This document shows, piece by piece, positions 1 through 5,877 of a DNA stretch of 8,267 nucleotides (position 1 is the stretch's first letter; every line of letters starts with the position of its first letter). The notes under the pieces were generated by a model that had not been told where the DNA came from, ran no database searches, and worked only from the letters and a program-made list of their open reading frames with translations. Made by a program: the position numbers and the translations under genes. Source of the DNA: Candidatus Iainarchaeum sp. (GTDB lineage Archaea > Iainarchaeota > Iainarchaeia > Iainarchaeales > GCA-2688035); contig JAFCFG010000056.1 in assembly GCA_017608725.1 (NCBI GenBank), positions 1-8,267 on the forward strand. Direction: 5' to 3'.

Positions 1-72
1 TAAGGCTGCCCAATATCTCTGCATTTGAAGCACAATTTAAGGCATTAAGTTTAAAAGTATTCGACACCCTGA
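1..72 (-). repeat. dispersed ~70 bp repeat, copy A (inverted relative to copy B)
   Basis: The reverse complement of this stretch matches 5878-5947. A 29-base block (44-72 here, 5878-5906 there) is identical, a 20-base block at the other end (2-21 here, 5928-5947 there) differs at one base, and the 21-22 base middle is diverged. The repeat may continue beyond the left edge. It begins with TAA; copy B likewise directly follows the TAA stop of an adenylate kinase gene, so copy A may sit after a plus-strand gene just outside the window. Confidence 0.85.
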
Positions 73-382
73 AATTTCTGTAAGTTTTTTGTATTTGTCC
101 AAAAAAATCTTTCAAGGTTGGCAGTGTAGCCCCTGTGAAAATCTTCAAGGCATTTTATGTAAGAATCTCGCTGGCTTTTCCTTATTCTCAAAGGCGGATA
201 ATTGTTTTCTAATGGGATTATATTTGAAAGAAAACACAGGGTCTGCCGCTTAATTCCTGATTCTTAGCTGCATCATTTATATTCTGCTGTTGCTTTCCTC
301 AACCTGCTTAATCAATTCTTTAATGTCTTAGTGCCGTTTCATTGCCTATTCTAACAGGATATGGCAGCAAGAGTTTAAACAG
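1..382. other. gene-free stretch downstream of scpA
   Basis: No convincing gene is visible on either strand. The first 72 bases are a dispersed repeat, listed separately. On the minus strand one frame is open from 263 to a TAA at 51-53 (70 codons), but it has no ATG, I do not recognise its translation, and it ends inside the repeat. Just downstream of scpA the minus strand has short stop-interrupted stretches in more than one frame (for example KELIKQVEESNSRI near 270-325) that could be a decayed gene or chance. An A7 run at 100-106, which would be oligo-T in a minus-strand transcript, is a possible archaeal terminator for scpA but lies nearly 280 bases past its stop. Confidence 0.5.
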
Positions 383-1129
383 CTATTTCAGTATGCTAAT
401 GAATATTTCTCCAAACCATGTATCCTGCCAGGCATTGACCTTTCCCCGGTTTACTAGAAAGAGCAGTGGAATGAAGCAGTTCACCATTGCAAGAGGCGTT
501 TTCTCATCAAGCAGTGCGGTGAATGCAACAAGGTTTTGGCTGTCAGCCCTTTCCTTTATCTTGTTGTAGACAGCCTCTATCTTCTGTTCAATGTTTTCCT
601 CTTCCAGAAAGAAGTTGAATTCCGGTATCTCCTTCTGCCTGAGAATTGACTGCTTGTGCTTTGTTTTTTCTAAAATTTTTTCAATTGATAGAACCAATTC
701 ATCCAATGAGATTTTTCCTTCTCTGAACTGCCTTTGGCCTTTCAGCTCCGGCAGGCTTTCCTCAATCATTGCCAATTCTTCCTGGCTTATTTCCTTTGTT
801 TCCTCTTCTTCCTCTTCAACACTGCTCAGTTTGATAGTCCTGGCCTTTAATTTGAGCAATATTGCTGAGGCAAGGATTGCATTTGCAGGAATCCTCAAGT
901 CTGCTTTTTGCATTCCCTGGATTTTTTCCCAGTACTTGTTTGCCAAATCCACTATGACAATATCCCAGGGGTTCATTTTCTCTGATTTAACCAAGTCAAT
1001 CAGAATTGTTTTCCAGGCAGGCTGCTCTATTAGGTCAATTAAATCAACCTTTTCCGGCGTTGTTTCTGCCGGTGGCTGCCCTTCAGCGAATTGCTGCCCT
1101 TCCCCTGTTGGCAATTGTTCTTTTTCCAT
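383..1129 (-). CDS. scpA: segregation and condensation protein A (ScpA, kleisin)
   Basis: ScpA is the kleisin subunit that bridges SMC heads in the prokaryotic condensin complex and helps compact and segregate the chromosome. The 248-residue product has the family layout. A proline- and glutamate-rich leader (1-27) is followed by the N-terminal helical domain (about 28-100, including DLIEQPAWKTILIDLV and NPWDIVIVDL) that contacts SMC. Then come an acidic linker (about 104-125, with EEEEEE) and a C-terminal winged-helix-like region (about 180-247). Neither smc nor scpB lies beside it here. The ATG at 1129 directly follows an in-frame TAG, and the only strong SD upstream is positioned for an ATG 33 bases earlier, so initiation may depend on a leader ORF. 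An IS110 transposase relic lies just upstream. The family assignment is firm; partner genes must be elsewhere. Confidence 0.93.
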   Translation of the reverse strand: MEKEQLPTGEGQQFAEGQPPAETTPEKVDLIDLIEQPAWKTILIDLVKSEKMNPWDIVIVDLANKYWEKIQGMQKADLRIPANAILASAILLKLKARTIKLSSVEEEEEETKEISQEELAMIEESLPELKGQRQFREGKISLDELVLSIEKILEKTKHKQSILRQKEIPEFNFFLEEENIEQKIEAVYNKIKERADSQNLVAFTALLDEKTPLAMVNCFIPLLFLVNRGKVNAWQDTWFGEIFISILK

Positions 1130-1173
1130 CTATGAAAACCCCTTTATATCTTTATCGTTCATTTTGTCCTCCT
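1130..1173 (-). promoter_or_regulatory. strong SD plus 10-codon leader ORF abutting scpA in frame
   Basis: On the minus strand AGGAGG (1168-1173) sits 5 bases ahead of an ATG at 1160-1162. That ATG opens a 10-codon frame, MNDKDIKGFS, ending with TAG at 1130-1132; the scpA ATG is the very next codon and in the same frame. The SD is thus 38 bases too far upstream to serve scpA directly. Either scpA is translated by termination and reinitiation at the adjoining TAG-ATG, or a longer scpA start was broken by a nonsense change. TAG is also the ordinary stop of scpA itself, the KaiC-like gene and the methyltransferase gene, so amber readthrough is unlikely. Confidence 0.55.
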
Positions 1174-1185
1174 TTTGGACTTTGC

Positions 1186-1335
1186 CTATGTTTTAGGCCT
1201 AAGGGCATTCAAGAAGCTCTCTAGGGCTTCTCGTCTGTTGTCTATTTTCTTTTCCTGAATTTTCTCACCTTTATTGTTTAAAACACTTATATACACAAAC
1301 TCTTTGTGGAGATCCATACCAACGTATTGGACCAT
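1186..1335 (-). pseudogene. IS110-family transposase, truncated N-terminal fragment
   Basis: IS110-family transposases are DEDD recombinases; the first catalytic Asp lies near the N-terminus in a Y-[VI]-G-[MI]-D-[LV]-H-K motif. This 49-codon frame reads YVGMDLHKEFVYI near its start (Asp at residue 8), then a short strand-turn-strand with LNNKGEKI, then KKIDNRREALESFLNAL, which is the order seen at the start of these proteins. The frame stops at TAG (1186-1188) after LRPKT, where intact members continue for some 250-350 more residues with the remaining acidic residues and a C-terminal serine domain. None of that is present, since scpA begins 57 bases later. The ATG at 1335 has a good SD (GGAGGTG, 1341-1347). 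This is a relic without transposition capacity of its own; an intact relative may exist elsewhere in the genome. Confidence 0.85.
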
Positions 1336-1342
1336 CAAACCA

Positions 1343-1382
1343 CCTCCATCTGTATTATGTGTTTCTAATTTATAGATGGAGG
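1343..1382 (-). promoter_or_regulatory. hairpin sequestering the transposase SD, with TATA-like box inside
   Basis: A 12-pair stem joins 1343-1354 to 1371-1382 (nine perfect pairs, one G-U, two more) around a 16-base loop. In the minus-strand transcript the 3' arm carries GGAGG, the SD of the transposase fragment, and the 5' arm is its complement CCUCC. A TATA-like CTATAAATT lies at about 1367-1375 within the stem and loop. Transcripts started from it, about 25 bases downstream, would lack the 5' arm and leave the SD free, whereas readthrough transcripts from outside would fold and hide it. The hairpin also lies in the segment upstream of the ORF where IS110-group elements encode their bridge RNA. 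Confidence 0.55.
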
Positions 1383-1450
1383 GGTTTTCATAACATCATA
1401 GAAAAAAATAGATTGCTTACCCTATTTAAGGCTTTGGCATGTTTTTTCCA

Positions 1451-1469
1451 GGAAAACTATTTTTAATAA
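1451..1469 (+). promoter_or_regulatory. candidate archaeal BRE/TATA promoter of the KaiC-like gene
   Basis: GGAAAAC followed by TTTTTAATA (box centre about 1464) lies about 32 bases ahead of the ATG at 1496. No SD is visible before that ATG, which fits a leaderless or near-leaderless transcript. A second AT-rich stretch (ACTATATAA near 1477-1485) is closer to the start than usual. Confidence 0.45.
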
Positions 1470-1495
1470 CAATAAACTATATAATTTTGGTTTAT

Positions 1496-2146
1496 ATGGA
1501 GCGGGTAAAAACCGGCATAACTGGCTTGGACCAACTGCTGCAGGGTGGCCTGCCCAAAGGAAGCAGTGTCCTTGTTTCCGGCGGCAACGGCACTGGAAAA
1601 ACCATTCTGAGCATGCAGTACATTTATGAGGGAGCAAGGCAATTCAAGGAGCCAGGCATTTTTGTTAGTGTTGAAAGCAATGCCAAATCAATTGCCTGGG
1701 ACATGCAGAGCTTCAGCTGGGAGATTCACTCAATGCAGGAAAACGATAAGATAAGCAGGGAACTTGAAATGATTGCAGAAAAAGTAAGGGAAATGAATGC
1801 AAAGCGCTTGGTTATTGATTCAACAACTGCCTTGGCTGTTTGGATGGAAAAAGTTGAGTTCAGGCCAAAGCTGTTTGATTTTTTGGACCAATTGAAGGAC
1901 CTTAACTGCACAACGCTCTTTACCTCTGAAACCAGGGGAGACAAAACGCAGTTCAGTGCCTACGGTGTAGAAGAATTTGTGGCAGACGGTGTAATTGCAC
2001 TCTACTTTGTTCCGCCAAACAGAAGCATTTTTGTGAGAAAGATGAGGGGAACAGGGCACAGTGCGACACTGCACCCATTTGAAATAACGGATAGTGGCAT
2101 TCTGATAAAGCCAAAAGAACAGGTAATGTGGGAGGCAATAAAATAG
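1496..2146 (+). CDS. KaiC-like RecA-superfamily ATPase, single domain
   Basis: The 216-residue product is a single KaiC/RadA-type ATPase domain. It opens with the family signature RVKTGITGLDQLLQGGLPKG, then Walker A GGNGTGKT (29-36) and strand FVSVES (56-61). Where KaiC has two adjacent catalytic glutamates, only Glu60 is present here, followed by Ser. Walker B is RLVIDS (104-109), and the C-terminal KMRGTGHS (182-189) matches the K-x-R-G-T-x-H-S segment of archaeal KaiC-like proteins. The segment between Glu60 and the helix before Walker B is short, making the protein compact. Such solo domains are common in archaea and have been linked loosely to signalling, motility or DNA-related roles; nothing here settles which. 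The ATG at 1496 is preferred because the domain begins there and a promoter lies just upstream; the frame is open from 1439. It is the only plus-strand gene, converging on the methyltransferase gene with a 5 bp gap. Confidence 0.88.
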   Translation: MERVKTGITGLDQLLQGGLPKGSSVLVSGGNGTGKTILSMQYIYEGARQFKEPGIFVSVESNAKSIAWDMQSFSWEIHSMQENDKISRELEMIAEKVREMNAKRLVIDSTTALAVWMEKVEFRPKLFDFLDQLKDLNCTTLFTSETRGDKTQFSAYGVEEFVADGVIALYFVPPNRSIFVRKMRGTGHSATLHPFEITDSGILIKPKEQVMWEAIK

Positions 2147-2151
2147 CCAAC

Positions 2152-3099
2152 CTATTTGCCGCCTTTTTTTTGGGCATAAACAGCATAGCAGTAAATGTCA
2201 TCACCCTTTTTAAGCTCCCTCAAAAACCTTACTCTGAAACCATTGTTTTCAAAAAATCCCCTCACAGCTCCCTTGTTTGGGAAGAGGTTTCCTGGTTCGT
2301 GCAATGGCCCAAAGGAAGCCTCCTGGATTTTTACCCTTTCAATGTTTTCTTTTATTTTTTGGTCCCAAAATTTTGCCCTTATGCCTGCTTTCATATCGCT
2401 CTTTTTGCCCTCGAAGTAGCTGTGTAGGAACCTGTTTACAAGCTCGATGTTGGTTTGGGAGGCACCAGTCATTTCAGCAATTTTTCCCAGTTCTTTAACA
2501 GCAGCCTTGTACGTCTTAATTCTCTTTCTCCTGACACCCTCTAAAAGGCGAAGGGTAGCTTTACCAACCTGTTCGCCAAGTTTTGAGTCCCTCAAATAAA
2601 TTGATTTTGGGTGATGAATCAGGGCAATGAGCCTGCCATTATCATCCAAAACCCGCCTGACTTCGGCAAGTGCCTGTCGCTTGTTTTTTCTTGCATAACT
2701 TAGGCTGTAGGCCAGGAGGGCGGTGCCAAACTTTCCAGTCCATTCTCTGGGCAACTTTTCTGCATATGCCGTTATTCTTTCGAATGGCATTTTCTGGCTA
2801 AGCGCAGAAACCTTAGCAGGGTCAACCAAGGTGACATGGCCACCTACTCTCAAAATAGGTGAAGTGATTTCTCCTCTGCCTGCGCCAATGTCAACAAGCC
2901 TTTTGTTTTTTGAAGCACTTAAAGCCATTCCAACTGCTCTTCTCGCAAAGGCCAGTGAAGGGTTGTCCAACCCATAATTTGGATGGCCCCCTTGGCTTTT
3001 CGCCCAAAGCCTTGTCCAGGCTAATCCCATTTTTGGGCCAGCCTTTCCAGACATTGGCTTTGCTTTTTTCCTTTTATCCCTTCTTTTAGGTTTTCCCAT
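2152..3099 (-). CDS. class I SAM-dependent methyltransferase, substrate unknown
   Basis: The 315-residue product has a Rossmann methyltransferase core. SAM-binding motif I is VDIGAGRGE (69-77), followed by LVDP (91-94) with the acidic residue expected to bind the ribose hydroxyls, and a RRVLDDNGRLIALIHHP segment matching post-motif III. The N-terminus is strongly basic (GKPKRRDKRKKAK), which suggests contact with RNA or the ribosome, but no specific family is recognisable to me. A roughly 130-residue C-terminal region with many helices and basic residues follows the core. The ATG at 3099 is chosen; a TTG at 3123 would add eight residues encoded by the 33 bp repeat. A TATA-like TTATTATT in that repeat lies about 27 bases before the ATG. 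The enzyme would release S-adenosylhomocysteine, the substrate of the ahcY product encoded upstream. Confidence 0.8.
   Translation of the reverse strand: MGKPKRRDKRKKAKPMSGKAGPKMGLAWTRLWAKSQGGHPNYGLDNPSLAFARRAVGMALSASKNKRLVDIGAGRGEITSPILRVGGHVTLVDPAKVSALSQKMPFERITAYAEKLPREWTGKFGTALLAYSLSYARKNKRQALAEVRRVLDDNGRLIALIHHPKSIYLRDSKLGEQVGKATLRLLEGVRRKRIKTYKAAVKELGKIAEMTGASQTNIELVNRFLHSYFEGKKSDMKAGIRAKFWDQKIKENIERVKIQEASFGPLHEPGNLFPNKGAVRGFFENNGFRVRFLRELKKGDDIYCYAVYAQKKGGK
2164..2171 (+). terminator. possible oligo-T terminator for the KaiC-like gene
   Basis: A run of eight T begins 18 bases after the KaiC-like stop codon. Archaeal RNA polymerase often terminates at such runs without a hairpin. It lies inside the 3' end of the convergent methyltransferase gene, where it encodes Lys-Lys, so it may be simply coding sequence. 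Confidence 0.3.
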
Positions 3100-3111
3100 C
3101 GTAAAAATAGG

Positions 3112-3211
3112 GAACCAGGACAAATAATAATGTTTTGTTGGAACGTTCCCCCCTGTTTCAATTTCTACATTGCTTGTTGAACCAGGACAAATAATAATGT
3201 TTTGTTGGAAC
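3112..3211. repeat. 33 bp perfect direct repeat, two copies 67 bp apart, with promoter-like core
   Basis: The same 33 bases occur at 3112-3144 and 3179-3211, separated by 34 unrelated bases. On the minus strand each copy contains ACATTATTATTTG, a TATA-like stretch. The copy nearest the methyltransferase places it about 27 bases before the ATG at 3099, so it is a plausible promoter; the other copy starts three bases after the ahcY stop and would be a duplicate. The repeat and spacer sizes resemble a minimal CRISPR unit, but there are only two repeats, no further spacers and no cas genes. A local promoter duplication is the simpler reading. Confidence 0.8.
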
Positions 3212-3214
3212 CTG

Positions 3215-4468
3215 TTATGTTCCCTCTTTCCAGCTTGCCAAGTAGTTTTTCTGCTCTGCTGTTAATTCATCTTTCTTTATTCCCATTGCCTTCAACTTCA
3301 ATTCCGCTATTTCCCTGTCAATTTCTTCCGGCAGGGCATGAACCCTTGGCCCGAGCTTTCCCCTGTTCTTTATTCCGTATTCCAATGCAAGCGCTTGGCC
3401 ACAAAAGCTCAGGTCCATTACTTCTGATGGATGGCCTTCTGCTGCAGCCAGGTTAACAAGCCTGCCTTCAGCGCACAGGTAAACCTTCCTGCCATTGGGC
3501 AAAACATATTCATCAAGCTGCCATCTGACCCTCTTCTTGCTTTTTGCTTTCCTTTCAAGGCCATCCACGTCTATTTCAACGTCAAAGTGGCCTGCATTTG
3601 CAAGTATTGCACCATCCTGCATTTTCTCAATGTGTTCTGTTCTGATAACATGCTTGTTTCCCGTAACAGTAATGAAGACATTGCCAGACAATGCCGCTTC
3701 TGCAATTGGCATTACTTCATAGCCATCGCCCCATGCTTTCAGGGCCCTGACAGGGTCTACCTCGCAGACAACAACCTTTGCCCCCATTCCCCCTGCTCTT
3801 AATGCAACGCCTTTTCCACAGTCCCCATAGCCGCATACAACAACTTTCTTGCCGGCAAACAGCAGATTTGTACAGCGCAGGATTCCGTCAATAGTGCTTT
3901 GCCCAGTCCCGTAAAAATTGTCAAACAAGTGCTTTGTTTTGTTGTCGTTCACTGCAATGATTGGGTATTTTAGGGCTTTATCCTTCTCCATTGCCCTAAG
4001 CCTTATAACGCCGGTTGTGGTTTCCTCTGTTCCAACAATCAATTCCTTCAACAGTTCTGGCCTTTTTGAGTGAATTTCGCTAATCAAATCGCAGCCATCA
4101 TCCACTGTTGCATTTGGCTCAAAATCCAGCACTTTGTTCAGATATCTGTAGTAGTCCTCTTTGGTTTCGCCCTTGTAAGCGTACACCTCCACACCCTCTT
4201 TTGCAAGGCCTGCAGCAACATCATCCTGCGTTGACAATGGATTGCAGCCGGTAATTGCAACTTCTGCCCCTCCTGCTATAAGTGTTCTAACCAAATTAGC
4301 TGTTTCCTTTGTAACGTGCAGTGCCATCCCAACCCTGGTGCCCTTCAATGGCTTCTGCTTTTCAAACCTTTTTCTGATTTCCATCAATGCTGGCATCTGC
4401 TCTGCTGCATAATCAATTTTCATTTTCCCCTGCTCTGCAAGTCCTTTATCCTTCACTTCAAAGGGCAT
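3215..4468 (-). CDS. ahcY: adenosylhomocysteinase (S-adenosylhomocysteine hydrolase)
   Basis: AhcY reversibly splits S-adenosylhomocysteine into adenosine and homocysteine using bound NAD, removing the product inhibitor of methyltransferases. The 417 residues match the short archaeal form. Substrate-domain residues visible are H51, D124 in DDGCDL (123-128) and E149 in EETTTG. The N174/K179/D183/N184 set in NDNKTKHLFDN has the same spacing as the catalytic Asn/Lys/Asp/Asn of the rat enzyme. The NAD-binding loop is GYGDCGKG (213-220), and GHPSEVMDLSF (345-355) closes the active site. The C-terminus ends in NYLASWKEGT, typical of archaeal forms and lacking the Lys-Tyr tail of eukaryotic enzymes. 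The ATG at 4468 has GAGGAG ten bases upstream, within the displaced end of the cupin gene. It appears to be the last gene of a pfkB-cupin-ahcY operon. Confidence 0.97.
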   Translation of the reverse strand: MPFEVKDKGLAEQGKMKIDYAAEQMPALMEIRKRFEKQKPLKGTRVGMALHVTKETANLVRTLIAGGAEVAITGCNPLSTQDDVAAGLAKEGVEVYAYKGETKEDYYRYLNKVLDFEPNATVDDGCDLISEIHSKRPELLKELIVGTEETTTGVIRLRAMEKDKALKYPIIAVNDNKTKHLFDNFYGTGQSTIDGILRCTNLLFAGKKVVVCGYGDCGKGVALRAGGMGAKVVVCEVDPVRALKAWGDGYEVMPIAEAALSGNVFITVTGNKHVIRTEHIEKMQDGAILANAGHFDVEIDVDGLERKAKSKKRVRWQLDEYVLPNGRKVYLCAEGRLVNLAAAEGHPSEVMDLSFCGQALALEYGIKNRGKLGPRVHALPEEIDREIAELKLKAMGIKKDELTAEQKNYLASWKEGT

Positions 4469-4475
4469 TTTTAAT

Positions 4476-4538
4476 TCACTCCTCTATTCTGCTTTCCTGC
4501 TCTGTAAAAGCAGGAACGCAAATGCGGTAAAATTCAGG
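4476..4538 (-). pseudogene. displaced C-terminal strand of the cupin gene (one-base frameshift)
   Basis: After the cupin stop at 4534-4536 the next frame reads PEFYRICVPAFTEQESRIEE before a TGA at 4476-4478. This is the missing cupin ending; ICVPAF closely resembles the final strand of mannose-6-phosphate isomerase-like cupins. Removing one A from the five-A run (minus strand, plus-strand T run at 4540-4544) joins the frames through GKENPEF and gives a 119-residue cupin that ends seven bases before ahcY. The cause may be a real mutation, a homopolymer sequencing error, or programmed slippage; error or mutation is likelier because five A is a short run. Confidence 0.8.
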
Positions 4539-4836
4539 GTTTTTCCTTCCCAGAATTTTCAATAAAATGTTTATTTTGCTTATCTATTAAAACACTTTCC
4601 CCTGCTTTAATTTCACTGCTTTCCCCGTTCAAGTGCATTATTCCCTTTCCCTTAACCAGAGTGCAGATTTCCGCAAAATTGTGGCCATGTCCCTGGGTTT
4701 TCTGCCCTGGCTTAACAATTGCGTAAGCCAGGCTCACTTCTTTCAGATTACTCGCTTTCAACCCAAACAGCTCTGCTATTTGGCAGCCGTCAATTGCAGT
4801 GAAGTAATTGCTTTTTTGAATGCTCTTAATATGCAT
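4534..4836 (-). CDS. small cupin-domain protein (frame interrupted near its 3' end)
   Basis: Cupins are small beta-barrels that usually bind a metal and act as isomerases, dioxygenases or sensors. The open frame gives 100 residues. The first cupin motif is visible as HGHNFAEICTLVKGKG, with metal ligands His, His and Glu in H-x-H-x(4)-E spacing. The second appears in AGESVLIDKQNKHFIENSG, with the final His ligand. Cupins normally have a last strand after this point, but here the frame stops at TGA after GKEKP; the missing strand is encoded one frame over (next entry). The gene starts 12 bases after the pfkB stop, with only a weak SD, so it is probably co-translated with pfkB. Its position between a candidate adenosine kinase gene and ahcY suggests a role in that pathway. 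At about 119 residues when restored it is too short for acireductone dioxygenase; its function is unknown. Confidence 0.85.
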   Translation of the reverse strand: MHIKSIQKSNYFTAIDGCQIAELFGLKASNLKEVSLAYAIVKPGQKTQGHGHNFAEICTLVKGKGIMHLNGESSEIKAGESVLIDKQNKHFIENSGKEKP

Positions 4837-4848
4837 AGAATCCGCCGT

Positions 4849-5751
4849 TCAGAACCTTACTATTTCCTTGAATTCGTTAAACCTTTTATTAATATCATCC
4901 GTGCCCAGTTCCTTCAATCTTTCCAGGGCCATGCCCTCTGCGTTGAAGGAGGCAACCACTGAACCGTAGATTATGGCTTTTCTCATCAAATCTTCATTGA
5001 CCTTTCCCTCTCTTGCAAGGAATCCAATCAAAGCACCAGCAAAGCTGTCCCCGCAGCCTGTGGGATCGACCACATTCTCCAATGGATAAGCAGGTGCAAC
5101 AAAACAGCCAAGTTCTGTGCACAAAAGCGAGCCATGCTCGCCCTTTTTTATGATTGCAAGGTCACTGTTCCTTTTCAGAATTTCTTTTGCTGCCTCAACC
5201 AAGTTAGGGGTTTTGAACAACTGCCTTGCCTCTGCATCGTTCATCAGACAAATATCGGCTTTTTCAACAACTTCAAGCACTTTTTCCCTTTTGTTTTCAA
5301 TCCAGTAGTTCATTGTGTCCGCTATGGCCAATTTTGTTTTCTTCATCTGTTCCAGGGCCTTTAGCTGAAGCTCTGGGTCAATGTTTCCAAGAAGGAGGAA
5401 TTCTGCTTTTTTGTATTCCCCCTGCAGTTTGGGCTGGAACTTGAGCAAAACATTTAAATCGGTTTGCAGCGTTTTCGCAACGTTTATATCAAGGCCGTAT
5501 TTGCCTTTCCAGCTGAATGTTTTTCCCTCAGCTTTTTCAATTCCCTTTGTGTCAATCCCCTTGCCCTGCAGCAGTTTCATGCCCTCTTCCGGAAAATCCT
5601 TTCCCACAACGCTTACAATCCCGGGTTTTGAAAACAGGGATGCGGCAATGCTTGCATAGGTAGCGCTTCCGCCCAGGGTTTTTTCAACTGAACCAAAGGG
5701 GGTTTTAATTGAGTCAAACGCAACTGTTCCAACCACAACACACTTGACCAT
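4849..5751 (-). CDS. PfkB/ribokinase-family kinase, candidate adenosine kinase
   Basis: Members of this family transfer the ATP gamma phosphate to a sugar or nucleoside hydroxyl. The 300-residue product shows the N-terminal glycine pair in LGGSATY (26-32), NDAEARQL (171-178), IKKGEHGS (201-208), and the C-terminal PfkB signature DPTGCGDSFAGA (229-240), in which Asp235 is the expected catalytic base. Sequence alone does not fix the substrate. Co-location with ahcY and two adenylate kinase genes makes adenosine (to AMP) the best guess, and PfkB-type nucleoside kinases are known in archaea; a sugar such as ribose is an alternative. The ATG at 5751 is chosen because the fold begins with MVKCVVVG; a TTG at 5775 would add eight residues. 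It appears to be the first gene of the pfkB-cupin-ahcY operon. Confidence 0.88.
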   Translation of the reverse strand: MVKCVVVGTVAFDSIKTPFGSVEKTLGGSATYASIAASLFSKPGIVSVVGKDFPEEGMKLLQGKGIDTKGIEKAEGKTFSWKGKYGLDINVAKTLQTDLNVLLKFQPKLQGEYKKAEFLLLGNIDPELQLKALEQMKKTKLAIADTMNYWIENKREKVLEVVEKADICLMNDAEARQLFKTPNLVEAAKEILKRNSDLAIIKKGEHGSLLCTELGCFVAPAYPLENVVDPTGCGDSFAGALIGFLAREGKVNEDLMRKAIIYGSVVASFNAEGMALERLKELGTDDINKRFNEFKEIVRF

Positions 5752-5774
5752 AAGACAACCCAGCTCAAAAATCA

Positions 5775-5814
5775 ATTAAAACCTATTCAATTTCCCGTAA
5801 AAATCCAATTTAAA
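5775..5814 (-). promoter_or_regulatory. candidate TATA boxes for the pfkB-cupin-ahcY operon
   Basis: On the minus strand TTTTAATT (5775-5782) lies about 27 bases before the ATG at 5751, spacing that would give a leaderless message. A second box, TTTAAATT (5807-5814), would give a leader of about 30 bases. No convincing SD precedes the ATG. The surrounding 5776-5877 region is AT-rich with short direct echoes such as TTTAAMCTGTTTTA-like stretches near 5809-5846. Confidence 0.4.
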
Positions 5815-5877
5815 CCTGTTTTAATTCAATTTCCTTTAACCTGTTTTATCCAAAAAATGCCAATTAAAAGCCTTTAA

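Larger units (their letters stand above)
1131..1392. repeat. 13 bp perfect inverted repeat bracketing the IS110 relic
   Basis: TATGAAAACCCCT at 1131-1143 has its exact reverse complement at 1380-1392. The pair encloses the transposase fragment, its hairpin and the scpA leader ORF. A second 8-base inverted match (CCATCTAT at 1126-1133, ATAGATGG at 1372-1379) is present but in permuted order. IS110 elements usually lack true terminal inverted repeats, so this could mark an internal rearrangement or unrelated element ends rather than the insertion boundaries. Confidence 0.55.

Noticed and set aside
1..72. C/D box guide RNA or dif-like site as identity of the dispersed repeat
   Set aside because: A CTGA is present at one end on the plus strand, but no matching C box is seen, and the sequence does not resemble the archaeal dif site I know.
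51..263. Open minus-strand frame of 70 codons ending in the dispersed repeat
   Set aside because: It has no ATG and no recognisable motif, and a run of this length is expected by chance; recorded only as part of the gene-free stretch.
1130..1132. TAG as pyrrolysine codon linking the leader ORF to scpA
   Set aside because: TAG ends several ordinary genes in this window (scpA, the KaiC-like gene, the methyltransferase gene, the membrane protein gene), so it is evidently a normal stop here.
591..1196. Long plus-strand open frame opposite scpA
   Set aside because: It is antisense to a clearly recognisable ScpA gene, is rich in Ser, Phe and Cys as expected of a shadow frame, and shows no motif.
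3112..3211. Minimal CRISPR array (33 bp repeats, 34 bp spacer)
   Set aside because: There are only two repeats and one spacer, no cas genes are present, one copy reaches into the methyltransferase 5' region, and the repeat contains promoter-like sequence.
4534..4836. Acireductone dioxygenase of methionine salvage
   Set aside because: That enzyme is also a cupin but considerably longer; the protein here is about 119 residues even with the frame restored, and no other methionine-salvage gene is nearby.
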